Assembly (NCBI GenBank): GCA_902785115.1
Contig: CACZXQ010000005.1
Coordinates: 1-37,070 of the forward strand
Source: Oscillospiraceae bacterium
Lineage (GTDB): Bacteria > Bacillota > Clostridia > Oscillospirales > Oscillospiraceae
Direction: 5' to 3'
DNA length: 37,070 bases
This document shows positions 8,433-16,213 of the stretch, piece after piece. The notes below the pieces were generated by a model that saw only the letters and a program-made list of their open reading frames with translations, was not told the origin of the DNA and did not search any database. The first letter of the stretch is position 1. The number at the start of each line of letters is the position of its first letter. A program made the position numbers and the translations under genes.

Positions 8433-9263
8433 ATGAAAGTTCTGGATGCTGAATTTGTAAAAGGCTTTATGCGCATGGCGGACGACGGCTGGCAGCAGGG
8501 CTGGCATGAGCGCAACGGCGGCAACCTGAGTTACCGCATCAAGCCCGAGGAAGTGGAATCCGTCAGAGAAGAGCTGCACCCCGGCGAGTGGCGCGAGATC
8601 GGCACCTCCGTTCCCAAGCTCGCGGGCGAGTATTTCCTGGTCACCGGCTCCGGCAAGTATTTCCGCAACGTCACCATCAAGCCCGAGGATTCCTTCTGCA
8701 TCATCGAGCTGGACGACAAGGGCGAGAACTACCGCATCTGCTGGGGGCTTGTCAACGGCGGCCGCCCGACGAGCGAGCTGCCCAGCCACCTGATGAACCA
8801 TGAAGTCAAGGTCATCGCCACGAACGGCAGGCACCGCGTCATTTACCACTGCCACCCCGCAAACACCATCGCCCTCACCTTTGTCCTGCCCCTGACGGAC
8901 GAGGCATTCACCCGCGAGCTGTGGGAGATGGCGACCGAGTGCCCCGTCGTGTTCCCAGACGGCATCGGCGTGGTGCCCTGGATGGTGCCCGGCGGCAGAG
9001 ACATCGCCGTTGCCACCTCGGAGCTGATGAAGAAGTACGACGTGGCGATTTGGGCGCATCACGGCATGTTCTGCTCCGGCGAAGACTTTGACCTCACCTT
9101 CGGCCTCATGCACACCGTCGAGAAGAGCGCCGAGATCCTGGTCAAGGTGCGTTCCATGCAGCCCTACAAGCGCCAGACCATCCAGCCCGACGATTTCCGT
9201 CACCTGGCTGTGGACTTCAAGGTTAAGCTGCCCGAGAAGTTCCTCTTCGAGAAAAACGACTAA
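8433..9263 (+). CDS. rhaD: Rhamnulose-1-phosphate aldolase
   Basis: Class II zinc aldolase that splits L-rhamnulose 1-phosphate into dihydroxyacetone phosphate and L-lactaldehyde. The 276-residue length fits RhaD (about 274) and not FucA (about 215). Visible features: NGGNLSYR near residues 29-36, FLVTGSGKYFRN, the zinc-ligand motif YHCHPANTIAL, and the second metal site AIWAHHGMFCSG. SD GGAGAT lies before the ATG. Downstream lies a hairpin and then the lactaldehyde reductase remnant, which would consume its product. Codon use is highly biased, like the isomerase gene. Confidence 0.95.
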   Translation: MKVLDAEFVKGFMRMADDGWQQGWHERNGGNLSYRIKPEEVESVREELHPGEWREIGTSVPKLAGEYFLVTGSGKYFRNVTIKPEDSFCIIELDDKGENYRICWGLVNGGRPTSELPSHLMNHEVKVIATNGRHRVIYHCHPANTIALTFVLPLTDEAFTRELWEMATECPVVFPDGIGVVPWMVPGGRDIAVATSELMKKYDVAIWAHHGMFCSGEDFDLTFGLMHTVEKSAEILVKVRSMQPYKRQTIQPDDFRHLAVDFKVKLPEKFLFEKND

Positions 9264-9272
9264 TTTAAGATT

Positions 9273-9307
9273 ATCACGGGCATACTCCCGGTGAGTGTGC
9301 CCTGATA
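9273..9307 (+). other. Intergenic hairpin between rhaD and fucO
   Basis: GGGCATACTC (9278-9287) pairs with GAGTGTGCCC (9293-9302), with one G-U pair, and is extended by TATCA/TGATA across a bulged C. No run of T follows, so this is more likely an mRNA stability or processing element than a terminator. Confidence 0.6.
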
Positions 9308-9351
9308 TATAAATACATCTGCCAAACGATTAACAAATGGAGAATGTAAAA

Positions 9352-10268
9352 ATGGCCAATCGTATTGTTCTGAATCCTGTTTCCTACCACGGCACCGGCG
9401 CTGTTGCCGAGATCGGCAATGAGCTTGTCAGCCGCGGCTACAAGCGCGCCTTCATCGCCTCCGGCCGCCATGTTGTGAAGTCCGGCGAGATCAAGAAGAT
9501 CACCGACGTGCTGGACGCCAAGGGCATCGCCTACACCTTCTACACCGACATCAAGCCCAACCCCACCATCGAGAACGTCCAGAACGGCGTGAAGGCCTTC
9601 CAGGAATTTGACGCTGACTGCATCGTCGCTGTCGGCGGCGGCTCCGTCATGGACACCTCCAAGGCCATCGGCATCATCATCAACAACCCCGAGTTTGCCG
9701 ACGTCCGCTCTCTTGAGGGCGTAGCCCCCACCAAGAAGCACGCGGTCTTCACCATCGCCGTCCCCACCACCGCCGGCACCGCGGCCGAGGTCACCATCAA
9801 CTACGTCATCACTGACGTGGAGAAGAAGCGCAAGTTCGTCTGCGTGGATGTCAACGACATCCCCGAGGTCGCCGTGGTCGATCCCGAGATGATGTACTCC
9901 ATGCCCAAGCCCCTGACCGCCGCCACCGGTATGGACGCCCTGACCCACGCCATTGAGGGCTATATCACCAAGGGTCACTGCGCCATCTCCGAATGCCCGT
10001 CTCCGGCGAGCGCTACCGCGCCATCGGCCGTGCCATGGAGGTTCCCTACATTGACAGCATGAACGACGAGGAAGCCGCGAAGGCCACCATCGCCGCCGTC
10101 AAGAAGCTGGGCGCCGACGTGGGCATCCCCGCCGACCTCAAGGAGATCGTCAAGGATGAGGACGTGCAGTTCCTGTCCGAGAGCGCCTTTGCCGACGCCT
10201 GCTGCCCCGGCAACCCCCGCGACACCTCCGTCGAGGAGATCGCCGCGCTCTACCGCAGCCTCATGTAA
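9352..10268 (+). pseudogene. fucO: Lactaldehyde reductase (iron alcohol dehydrogenase), disrupted by internal deletion and frameshift
   Basis: The intact enzyme reduces L-lactaldehyde to 1,2-propanediol with NADH. Residues 1-214 of the first frame match the family: GGGSVMDTSKA nucleotide-binding loop, PTTAGTAAEVT, and GMDALTHAIEGY with metal ligands Asp195 and His199. The first frame then turns to unrelated residues near 9993 and stops at 10062. The family resumes in another frame from 9993 (MPVSGERYRAIGRAM) to the normal C-terminus (PGNPRDTSVEEIAALYRSLM, stop 10266-10268). About 77-80 residues are missing at the join, including the region that carries the other two iron-binding histidines, and the two halves are out of frame. 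No functional enzyme can be read. Start 9352 has GGAG 9 bases upstream. A sequencing or assembly collapse is the alternative explanation. Confidence 0.9.
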
Positions 10269-10280
10269 TCTATGCATACA

Positions 10281-10315
10281 AAAAGCTCCCGGATCGAAAG
10301 ATCCGGGAGCTTTTT
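10281..10315. terminator. Strong intrinsic terminator, bidirectional
   Basis: A perfect 15-base-pair stem (AAAAGCTCCCGGATC, 10281-10295; loop GAAA; matching arm 10300-10314) ends in TTTTT on the plus strand and, read in reverse, also in a T-run. It can end both the rhamnose operon and the convergent gene at 10372-11691. Confidence 0.95.
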
Positions 10316-10331
10316 GCTCGCGTGGTCGTAG

Positions 10332-10350
10332 GGCCGAGCATTGCTCGGCC
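10332..10350. repeat. Short palindrome of the GTAGGG type
   Basis: GGCCGAGC (10332-10339), loop ATT, GCTCGGCC (10343-10350), preceded by GTAG. It resembles the start of the family B repeat at 6788 and may be a reduced relative. It lies between the shared terminator and the end of the convergent gene. Confidence 0.6.
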
Positions 10351-10371
10351 TCTCTGACTGGCCGCTGGCTA

Positions 10372-11691
10372 CTATTTTTTCCGCTTGAACCAGCGTTTGA
10401 TTTTCAGCGGTTCGTAGTACTTGCCGACGGTATTGAGCAGGTGCATGGCGTCGGACTCGTTCTGGTAAGTGCCCGGCAGAAAGACGCGCACATCCTCCAG
10501 CTCCGGATTTTTCACGTGCAGCAGCTGCATGACCTTGTTCTGCGCGCGGCGGTTGTTGGCCTGCGTGGAGTAGATATAAAGCCCGCTGACGCCCGGCGCG
10601 TCGGACTGGGGGCGGATCACGGAACGCAGGTTTTGATCCCGCAGCAGGTGGTGCAGCTTCTGATGCAGAAGCTGGATATTGTCGTCCAGGTCGATGATCT
10701 TGAAGTATACCAGCTCCTCGTTGCGGTACACTTCGCCGTCCAGGTAGCTGCGGTAGGGGGAGCGGCGCATCCGGTCATAGACCAGCTTTTCCGCTTCGTT
10801 CATACGGCCCTGATGGAAGATGCAGGTCTTGTTGTTGTGGATGGTGTAGATAAAATAGCTTGCGCCCAGTTTGTCGAGGTATTCCCGCAGCCAGATGGAG
10901 TTTTCCGGCTTGATGGTCTCGGCGTAGAGGTACTGGTTCTCGTTTGCGTCGTAGATCGCCGCGCCGTCCATCACGATCTGCGGAACGGGAAATTTCGTGC
11001 CGCTCATCTGCAGCGTGAAGAAGGCCGGGGCGTGCTCGGACATGAGGCAGATCCTCGCGCCGTCGTTGAGCAGATAGTTCAGCCGAAACAGCGCCGCCGA
11101 GGGAATCTGGGAAAAGCGGTTCGGCGCGAGATCCTTGGTGCGCAGGAAGAAGACCAGGTTCCGGTTTTTATCCCGCGGCAGACGGAACACATTCACGGCA
11201 ATCGCCATAAAGGTGCCCAGCAGCACGTCGGAAATGCGGTAGAAGGCCTGCTCCAGCGGGGATTCAATCTCCGGGAAGGCGATCACGATGCAGATAAACA
11301 CGATCGCAGCGAGGCTGGAGGCGTCCGGCATGCGCATCACGACCGTGGTGTAGAGCGACACGATCACGCCGACAGCCATCATGCCGTACAGCAGCAGGCG
11401 ATAATCCCCGATCTGCGGGAACACCAGGCAGATCAGCAGAAACAGCAGCCCCCAGACGGAGCCGACCAGCGTACCGGCGACGCGGTTGATGGCAAACTCC
11501 CGCGTATCGCGCACATAGGGCTGCAGGCAAATGATGGCGGTGATGCAGGCCTCGGAGGAGAGAGCTGCGCCCTGGATACCGCGCAGGTGGAACACCAGCA
11601 GACAGAGAAACACGGCAAGCGCCGTTTTGGTGATGCGCTGCCCGATCCGCGGCAGGCGGAAGGGCTCGCGCGGTGTGTTGTTAAGACTCAT
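10372..11691 (-). CDS. FUSC/aromatic-acid-exporter-like membrane protein fused to a degenerate HAD-like domain
   Basis: A 439-residue two-part protein. Residues about 18-170 form around six hydrophobic segments resembling the FUSC/ArAE (DUF939-type) membrane domain. Residues about 178-425 follow the layout of a Cof-type HAD phosphatase: NLVFFLRTKD (where DxDGT would be), RLNYLLNDGARICLMSEHAP, VPQIVMDGAAIYD, and near the C-terminus TQANNRRAQNKVMQLL and VRVFLPGTYQNESDAMHLL (where GDxxND would be). The nucleophile and general-acid aspartates are absent, so the domain is probably a binding or regulatory pseudo-enzyme. The chosen ATG at 11691 has GAGG 8 bases upstream; a longer frame begins at 11793 but overlaps the promoter. 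Substrate is unknown. The fusion call rests on motif recall rather than a database search. Confidence 0.75.
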   Translation of the reverse strand: MSLNNTPREPFRLPRIGQRITKTALAVFLCLLVFHLRGIQGAALSSEACITAIICLQPYVRDTREFAINRVAGTLVGSVWGLLFLLICLVFPQIGDYRLLLYGMMAVGVIVSLYTTVVMRMPDASSLAAIVFICIVIAFPEIESPLEQAFYRISDVLLGTFMAIAVNVFRLPRDKNRNLVFFLRTKDLAPNRFSQIPSAALFRLNYLLNDGARICLMSEHAPAFFTLQMSGTKFPVPQIVMDGAAIYDANENQYLYAETIKPENSIWLREYLDKLGASYFIYTIHNNKTCIFHQGRMNEAEKLVYDRMRRSPYRSYLDGEVYRNEELVYFKIIDLDDNIQLLHQKLHHLLRDQNLRSVIRPQSDAPGVSGLYIYSTQANNRRAQNKVMQLLHVKNPELEDVRVFLPGTYQNESDAMHLLNTVGKYYEPLKIKRWFKRKK

Positions 11692-11764
11692 GGGATAAAC
11701 CTCAAAGCGAAGCGGCCAATGCCGCTTCTTTATAAAATATCTTTCTTTCTCTTTTAGATGCCGT

Positions 11765-11793
11765 ATTTTACACAGCTTCACAGGAAAAAGCAA
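11765..11793 (-). promoter_or_regulatory. Promoter of the FUSC-HAD gene
   Basis: On the minus strand TTGCTT (11793-11788), 17-base spacer, TAAAAT (11770-11765), about 75 bases before the chosen ATG. Confidence 0.7.
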
Positions 11794-11815
11794 GCCCTGA
11801 AAATGTAAAAAATTG

Positions 11816-11844
11816 TTTACACGCGGAACGCTTTGTGTTACAAT
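11816..11844 (+). promoter_or_regulatory. Promoter of the symporter gene
   Basis: TTTACA (11816-11821), 17-base spacer, TACAAT (11839-11844), about 60 bases before the ATG. It diverges from the promoter at 11765-11793, so the two genes may share control. Confidence 0.8.
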
Positions 11845-11905
11845 ACCAACAATTCAGCCATTTAAAGCAATCAATCGTTAAATGGATGAGAGAAGGAGGT
11901 AAATT

Positions 11906-13240
11906 ATGGAACGCGAGAGCTTTAAATCCCGTCTGGGATTTATTCTTGTCAGTGCCGGCTGCGCCATCGGCTGCGGCAATGTGTGGAAATTCCCCTGGAT
12001 GACCGGGCAGTATGGCGGCGGCGGTTTCGTTCTGGTGTATGTGCTGTGCCTGCTTCTGCTGGGGCTTCCCTCCATGACCATGGAGTTTGCCATCGGCCGC
12101 GCGGCGCAGGCAAGCCCCGTGAAGATGTATCAGAAGCTGGAAAAGCCCGGTCAGAAGTGGCACATCCACGGTTTCTTCGCCCTCCTGGGCAACATCGCGC
12201 TGATGGCCTTCTACACGGTGGTCACCGGCTGGATGATCTATTACTTCGTGCGTTTTGTGACCGGTCAGACGGCGGAGCTTGGCTTTGTGCAGATGATCAC
12301 CAATCCGGGCGTGAACGTGGTGTATCTGCTGATCGCGGTGGTGTTGGGCTTCGGCGTGCTGAGCTTCCATCTGCAGCGCGGGCTGGAGACGGTCACCAAG
12401 TATCTGATGACGGCGCTTTTCGTACTGATGCTGGTGCTATCCATCCACAGCGCCACCCTGCCCGGCGCGGGAGAAGGGCTCAAGTTCTATCTGGTGCCCG
12501 ACTTCGGCAAAATCAACGGCAGCGTCATCGTGGCGGCCATGAACCAGGCCTTTTTCACCCTAAGCATCGGGATCGGCTCCATGGCCATCTTCGGCAGCTA
12601 CATCGGCAAGGATCGCGCGCTGTTGGGTGAGTCTGTTAACGTCATCCTGCTCGACACCTTTGTGGCCATCATGGCTGGCTTTATCATTTTCCCGGCCTGC
12701 TTCACCTTTGACATCGAGGTGGACGCCGGCCCCGGCCTCCTGTTCAACACAATGGCGACGGTCTTTAACAACATGGCCGGCGGACGCATCTGGGGCAGCC
12801 TCTTCTTCCTGTTCATGGTCTTTGCCGCCCTCTCCACCGAGCTTGCGGTGTTTGAAAACATCCTCGCCTGCATTCGCGAGCTCACGGGCTGGAGCCGCGT
12901 CAAGGGCTGCATCGTCTGTGGCGTCGGTATCTTCCTCCTGTCGCTTACGACGGCGCTGGGTTACAGCGTGTTCCACTTCCAGCCCTTTGCCGACGGCAGC
13001 GCCTGGCTGGACTTCTGGGATTTCATCGTCAGCACGAACCTTCTGCCTCTCGGGGCGCTGGTGTTCTCCCTGTTCTGCTGCTTCAAGGCGGGCTGGGGCT
13101 GGGATAACTTCGTCAAGGAAGCCAACGCCGGCAAGGGTCTGAAGGTGCAGAACTGGATGAAGCCCGTGTTCTGCTATGTGGTGCCCATCTGCATCGCCGC
13201 GCTCTATGTCTACGGCCTGTTCACCTTCCAGTGGAAGTGA
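11906..13240 (+). CDS. Sodium:neurotransmitter symporter-family transporter (NSS/SNF)
   Basis: A 444-residue inner-membrane protein with about 11 membrane segments, of the LeuT fold family that couples amino acid or amine uptake to sodium. The first segment carries the family signature SAGCAIGCGNVWKFPWMTGQ followed by YGGGGFVLVY, and LPSMTMEFAIGR follows in the second. FFTLSIGIGSMAIFGSYIG matches the sixth/seventh-segment sodium and substrate region. Bacterial members often have 11 rather than 12 segments, which fits the length. SD AAGGAGG lies before the ATG. Substrate cannot be told from sequence. A terminator follows at 13261. Confidence 0.93.
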   Translation: MERESFKSRLGFILVSAGCAIGCGNVWKFPWMTGQYGGGGFVLVYVLCLLLLGLPSMTMEFAIGRAAQASPVKMYQKLEKPGQKWHIHGFFALLGNIALMAFYTVVTGWMIYYFVRFVTGQTAELGFVQMITNPGVNVVYLLIAVVLGFGVLSFHLQRGLETVTKYLMTALFVLMLVLSIHSATLPGAGEGLKFYLVPDFGKINGSVIVAAMNQAFFTLSIGIGSMAIFGSYIGKDRALLGESVNVILLDTFVAIMAGFIIFPACFTFDIEVDAGPGLLFNTMATVFNNMAGGRIWGSLFFLFMVFAALSTELAVFENILACIRELTGWSRVKGCIVCGVGIFLLSLTTALGYSVFHFQPFADGSAWLDFWDFIVSTNLLPLGALVFSLFCCFKAGWGWDNFVKEANAGKGLKVQNWMKPVFCYVVPICIAALYVYGLFTFQWK

Positions 13241-13260
13241 GATCTTTTATAAGGGGTTGA

Positions 13261-13302
13261 AAGGGAGGCGCTTCGAAAAGAAGCAGCCTCCCTTGTATTT
13301 TG
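13261..13302 (+). terminator. Intrinsic terminator after the symporter gene
   Basis: AAGGGAGGC (13261-13269) pairs with GCCTCCCTT (13286-13294); an inner CTTC/GAAG pair closes a GAAAA-type loop. The tail is TGTATTTTG. Confidence 0.85.
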
Positions 13303-13357
13303 TGGTCAGCAACGAAATACAGTTGCACATTTGCGGCAATTGGGGTATAAGGTGATG

Positions 13358-13481
13358 GAGATCATACACCCGCCGATCATGCTGCATAAACCGCATCCAA
13401 GAAAGGCTCTGTGTGACGCGGAACAGACAGCACCCGAAAAGCACATGCTGCGGCCTCCCGCTTATGCGGGAGGTCTTTTTT
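13358..13481 (+). ncRNA. Candidate small RNA between two terminators
   Basis: A weak promoter (TTGCAC 13323-13328, 17-base spacer, TATAAG 13346-13351) is followed by about 125 bases without a convincing gene and then a strong terminator at 13454-13481. The terminator has no coding gene to serve, because the symporter already has its own at 13261. A 46-codon frame at 13355 has no clear ribosome binding site and runs through the terminator stem. No known RNA family was recognised. Confidence 0.35.
13454..13481 (+). terminator. Intrinsic terminator without an assigned gene
   Basis: CCTCCCGC (13454-13461), loop TTAT, GCGGGAGG (13466-13473), tail TCTTTTTT. Confidence 0.9.
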
Positions 13482-13521
13482 ACGTTTGCTTCACATAGCC
13501 TGATACAAAAGGGGTGAGGCC

Positions 13522-13746
13522 ATGAAAAAAGGAAAGGGACAACGATGGATCGTGCTTGCGCTGTTGCTGCTCGCGGTCGCGGCAAGATTCGTCTATCCGG
13601 CGGGGCGTGCGCTTCTGCGGCAGCGGGCGGCGGAGGTATTTGCCGCCGACGTGCGGAAGCTGGAGCTGGTGGAGACGGTGGGACGCGCCGTGTCCGGTTC
13701 GGATGCGCTGGTTGCGGCCATCAAAAGCCTGGAGCGTGCGGCATGA
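13522..13746 (+). CDS. Small membrane-anchored protein, unknown
   Basis: A 74-residue protein with a basic N-terminus (MKKGKGQRW), one hydrophobic segment at about residues 9-24 and an Ala/Val/Glu-rich tail predicted helical. It is not recognised as a known family. AGGGGTGAGG precedes the ATG. Its stop overlaps the start of the site-2 protease gene (ATGA at 13743-13746), so the two are translationally coupled. In related Clostridia the gene before a SpoIVFB-like protease often encodes its partner (SpoIVFA, an M23-type protein). This one is far too short to be SpoIVFA but could be a reduced partner; that is speculation. Confidence 0.7.
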   Translation: MKKGKGQRWIVLALLLLAVAARFVYPAGRALLRQRAAEVFAADVRKLELVETVGRAVSGSDALVAAIKSLERAA

Positions 13747-14339
13747 ACGAGCGCTTTTCCTTCGAGCCGCTGGCGCTGCTGCCGGCGGCGATGCTGCTGT
13801 ACCTGGGGAGCCTTGGGGAGATCGCGGCGGTGCTGCTGCCGGTGCTGGTGCACGAGCTGGGACATGCGGCGGCACTTGCGCTGCTGGGGCTTCGCATCCG
13901 CCAAGTGCGCTTTGAACTGCGGGGCTTCTGCATCGAATACTACGGTGACTGCAGCGCCGTGGGACATGCCTTTGCCGCTTTCGCAGGGCCGCTCGCGGGG
14001 CTTGTGTGGGCGATCGCCGCATCCGCCCGGGGAAACGGGGCGGACTGGCTTACGCTCTCCGCGGGCGTGAGTATTCTGCTGAGTCTGTTTAACCTTCTGC
14101 CCGCCCTGCCGCTGGACGGCGGGCGCATCCTGCTGAACCTGTCCTGCGCGGTGCTGGGGACGAGAAGAGGGGAAAAGCTCACCGAAGCTGTGAGCCTGTT
14201 CGTGGGCGCGACACTGCTTGCACTGGGGCTGTGGCTCCTGCTGCGGGGCGAGGGGATCGCGGTTTTGACGGCCTCCGTCTGGCTTTTGTGCTGGCAGGAG
14301 AGCGGCTCGGGGCTTGTCAAGCGGCCGGAAATGATATAG
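13743..14339 (+). CDS. Site-2 protease family zinc metalloprotease, SpoIVFB-like (M50)
   Basis: A 198-residue polytopic membrane protease. HELGH (His37, Glu38, His41) lies in a hydrophobic segment and supplies two zinc ligands and the catalytic Glu. NLLPALPLDGGR carries the third ligand, Asp125. The compact layout with no PDZ domain matches the SpoIVFB type, which cleaves a membrane-tethered sigma-factor precursor during sporulation. Placement before the TIGR03960-like radical SAM gene is the common Clostridia arrangement for this protease. The ATG at 13743 overlaps the previous stop. No CBS domain is present, though SpoIVFB of Bacillus has one, so the exact role is uncertain. Confidence 0.88.
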   Translation: MNERFSFEPLALLPAAMLLYLGSLGEIAAVLLPVLVHELGHAAALALLGLRIRQVRFELRGFCIEYYGDCSAVGHAFAAFAGPLAGLVWAIAASARGNGADWLTLSAGVSILLSLFNLLPALPLDGGRILLNLSCAVLGTRRGEKLTEAVSLFVGATLLALGLWLLLRGEGIAVLTASVWLLCWQESGSGLVKRPEMI

Positions 14340-14374
14340 AATATGCCTATTCATGAAATGAATGGGAGAACAGC

Positions 14375-16213
14375 ATGGATAAACGCTTGGAACGCATTCT
14401 GCCCCGGGTACAGAAGCCCGCGCGCTACACGGGCGGGGAGTACAACCAGATCATCAAGGACAAGGACAAGGTGGACATCCGCCTCGCCTTCTGCTTTCCC
14501 GATACCTATGAGATCGGCATGTCTAACCTCGGCATGAGCATCTTGTATCACACCATGAACAGCCTGGACTTCGTCTGGTGTGAGCGCTGCTTTGCCCCTT
14601 GGGGGGATATGTACGAGGAGATGAAGAAGGCCGAGATCCCGCTCTACGCGCTGGAAAGCGGCGATCCGCTGAAGTGCTTTGATTCCCTGGCCTTCTCCGT
14701 GGGCTATGAGATGGCCTATACCACGGTGCTCGACATGATCGACATGGCCGGGCTTCCGCTCCGGTCGAAGGATCGCAGGGAGCTGCTGCCCATCGTGTGG
14801 GCGGGCGGCACCTCGGCGGTGAACGCCGAGCCCATGGCGGCATTTATCGACCTCTTCGTCCTCGGCGAGGGGGAGGAGATGAACAATGAGCTGCTGACGC
14901 TCTTGCGGCAGGCAAAGCTTGAAGGCTGGTCGAAGCACGCGTTTCTGGTCAAAGCAGCACAGATCCCCGGCGTGTATGTCCCCTCGCTCTATGAGGTGGC
15001 GTATCACGAGGACGGCAGCATCGCCGCTGTCACGCCCACCGAGGGCGCGCCCGCAAAGGTCACCAAGCGCATCATCTCCGATCTCGACAAGGTGGCGTAT
15101 CCGACGAATCCGATCGTCCCCTCCACCGAGGTGGTGCATGACCGGGTGAATCTGGAGCTGTTCCGCGGCTGTGTGCGCGGCTGCCGCTTTTGCCAGGCGG
15201 GCTACGTCTACCGCCCCATCCGCGCCAAAAAGCCCGAAACCCTGGTACGCCAGGGGATCGAGACGCTGAAAAACACCGGGCATGAGGATGTGACGCTCCT
15301 CTCCCTCTCGACGAGCGATTACCGGGCGCTTCCCCAGCTCTGCGACGGGCTGCTGGACTACTGCGAGCCGAGGAGCATCGGCCTTGCCCTGCCCTCCCTG
15401 CGGGCGGACAACTTCTCCATGGACATTATGGAGCGGCTGCAGAAGGTGCGCAAGAGCGGCCTGACCTTCGCTGTCGAGGGCGGCAGCCAGCGTCTGCGCG
15501 ACGCGATCAACAAAAACGTCACCGAGGAGGACCTGCTCAACACCTGCAGGATCGCCTTCTCCGGCGGCTGGAATTCGGTCAAGCTCTACTATATGCTCGG
15601 CCTTCCCACCGAGACGGATGAGGACATCCTCGGCATTGCGGAGATGGCAAACCAGGTGCTGCACTGCTGGCGCGAAAACGCGAAGAACAAAAACCGCGGC
15701 GTGAAGATCACGATCTCCACCTCGCTCTTCATCCCCAAGCCCCACAGCCCCTTCCAGTGGGAGGCCATGATCACGATCCCGGAATATCTGCGCCGGGTCA
15801 ATCTGCTGCGAAACGCGATCACTGCGCGAAACGTCACCTACAACTGGCATGACGCGGCGACAAGCCTCATCGAAGCCGTGCTCTCCAAGGGCGACCGCCG
15901 CGTGGCGGACGTGATCGAGGAGGTCTGGCGGCAGGGCGGCAGGCTGGACGCCTGGACGGATTATTTTGATCTCGATCGCTGGATGAAGGCCTTCGAGACC
16001 TGCAAGGTCGATCCCGCCTTCTATGCGCACCGCGAGATCCCGACAGACGCGGTGCTGCCCTGGGATCACATCGACATGGGCGTGAGAAAGAGCCACCTGC
16101 TCCATGAGCGGGAGATGGCCTACAAGAGTCAGATCTCACCCGACTGCCGCCACCAATGCGCCGCCTGCGGCGCGGCAAAGCTTCTGGAAGGAGGCATTCG
16201 CTGCGATGGATAA
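14375..16213 (+). CDS. B12-binding-like radical SAM protein (TIGR03960 type)
   Basis: A 612-residue radical SAM enzyme. The cluster motif CVRGCRFC has Cys266, Cys270 and Cys273. The N-terminal part (FPDTYEIGMSNLGMSILYH, and later WAGGTSAVNAEPMAAFID and GEGEE) resembles the cobalamin-binding-like domain of this family. The C-terminus has a Cys pair (CRHQCAACGA) that could bind metal. Together with the next gene it matches the TIGR03960/TIGR03936 pair; in many bacteria the two are fused and lie before rng and rplU. The reaction is not known. SD is GGGAGAACAGC before the ATG. The last 8 bases overlap the next gene. Confidence 0.9.
   Translation: MDKRLERILPRVQKPARYTGGEYNQIIKDKDKVDIRLAFCFPDTYEIGMSNLGMSILYHTMNSLDFVWCERCFAPWGDMYEEMKKAEIPLYALESGDPLKCFDSLAFSVGYEMAYTTVLDMIDMAGLPLRSKDRRELLPIVWAGGTSAVNAEPMAAFIDLFVLGEGEEMNNELLTLLRQAKLEGWSKHAFLVKAAQIPGVYVPSLYEVAYHEDGSIAAVTPTEGAPAKVTKRIISDLDKVAYPTNPIVPSTEVVHDRVNLELFRGCVRGCRFCQAGYVYRPIRAKKPETLVRQGIETLKNTGHEDVTLLSLSTSDYRALPQLCDGLLDYCEPRSIGLALPSLRADNFSMDIMERLQKVRKSGLTFAVEGGSQRLRDAINKNVTEEDLLNTCRIAFSGGWNSVKLYYMLGLPTETDEDILGIAEMANQVLHCWRENAKNKNRGVKITISTSLFIPKPHSPFQWEAMITIPEYLRRVNLLRNAITARNVTYNWHDAATSLIEAVLSKGDRRVADVIEEVWRQGGRLDAWTDYFDLDRWMKAFETCKVDPAFYAHREIPTDAVLPWDHIDMGVRKSHLLHEREMAYKSQISPDCRHQCAACGAAKLLEGGIRCDG

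Noticed and set aside
9993..10268. A separate 91-codon gene
   Set aside because: It is the C-terminal part of the lactaldehyde reductase left after the deletion; its ATG is an internal codon of the family sequence.
10156..11757. A 533-codon plus-strand frame
   Set aside because: It runs through the fucO end, the terminator and the FUSC-HAD gene in antisense and shows no domain.
13355..13495. A 46-codon gene between the symporter and the small membrane protein
   Set aside because: It has no good ribosome binding site, reads through the terminator stem and has no recognisable composition.
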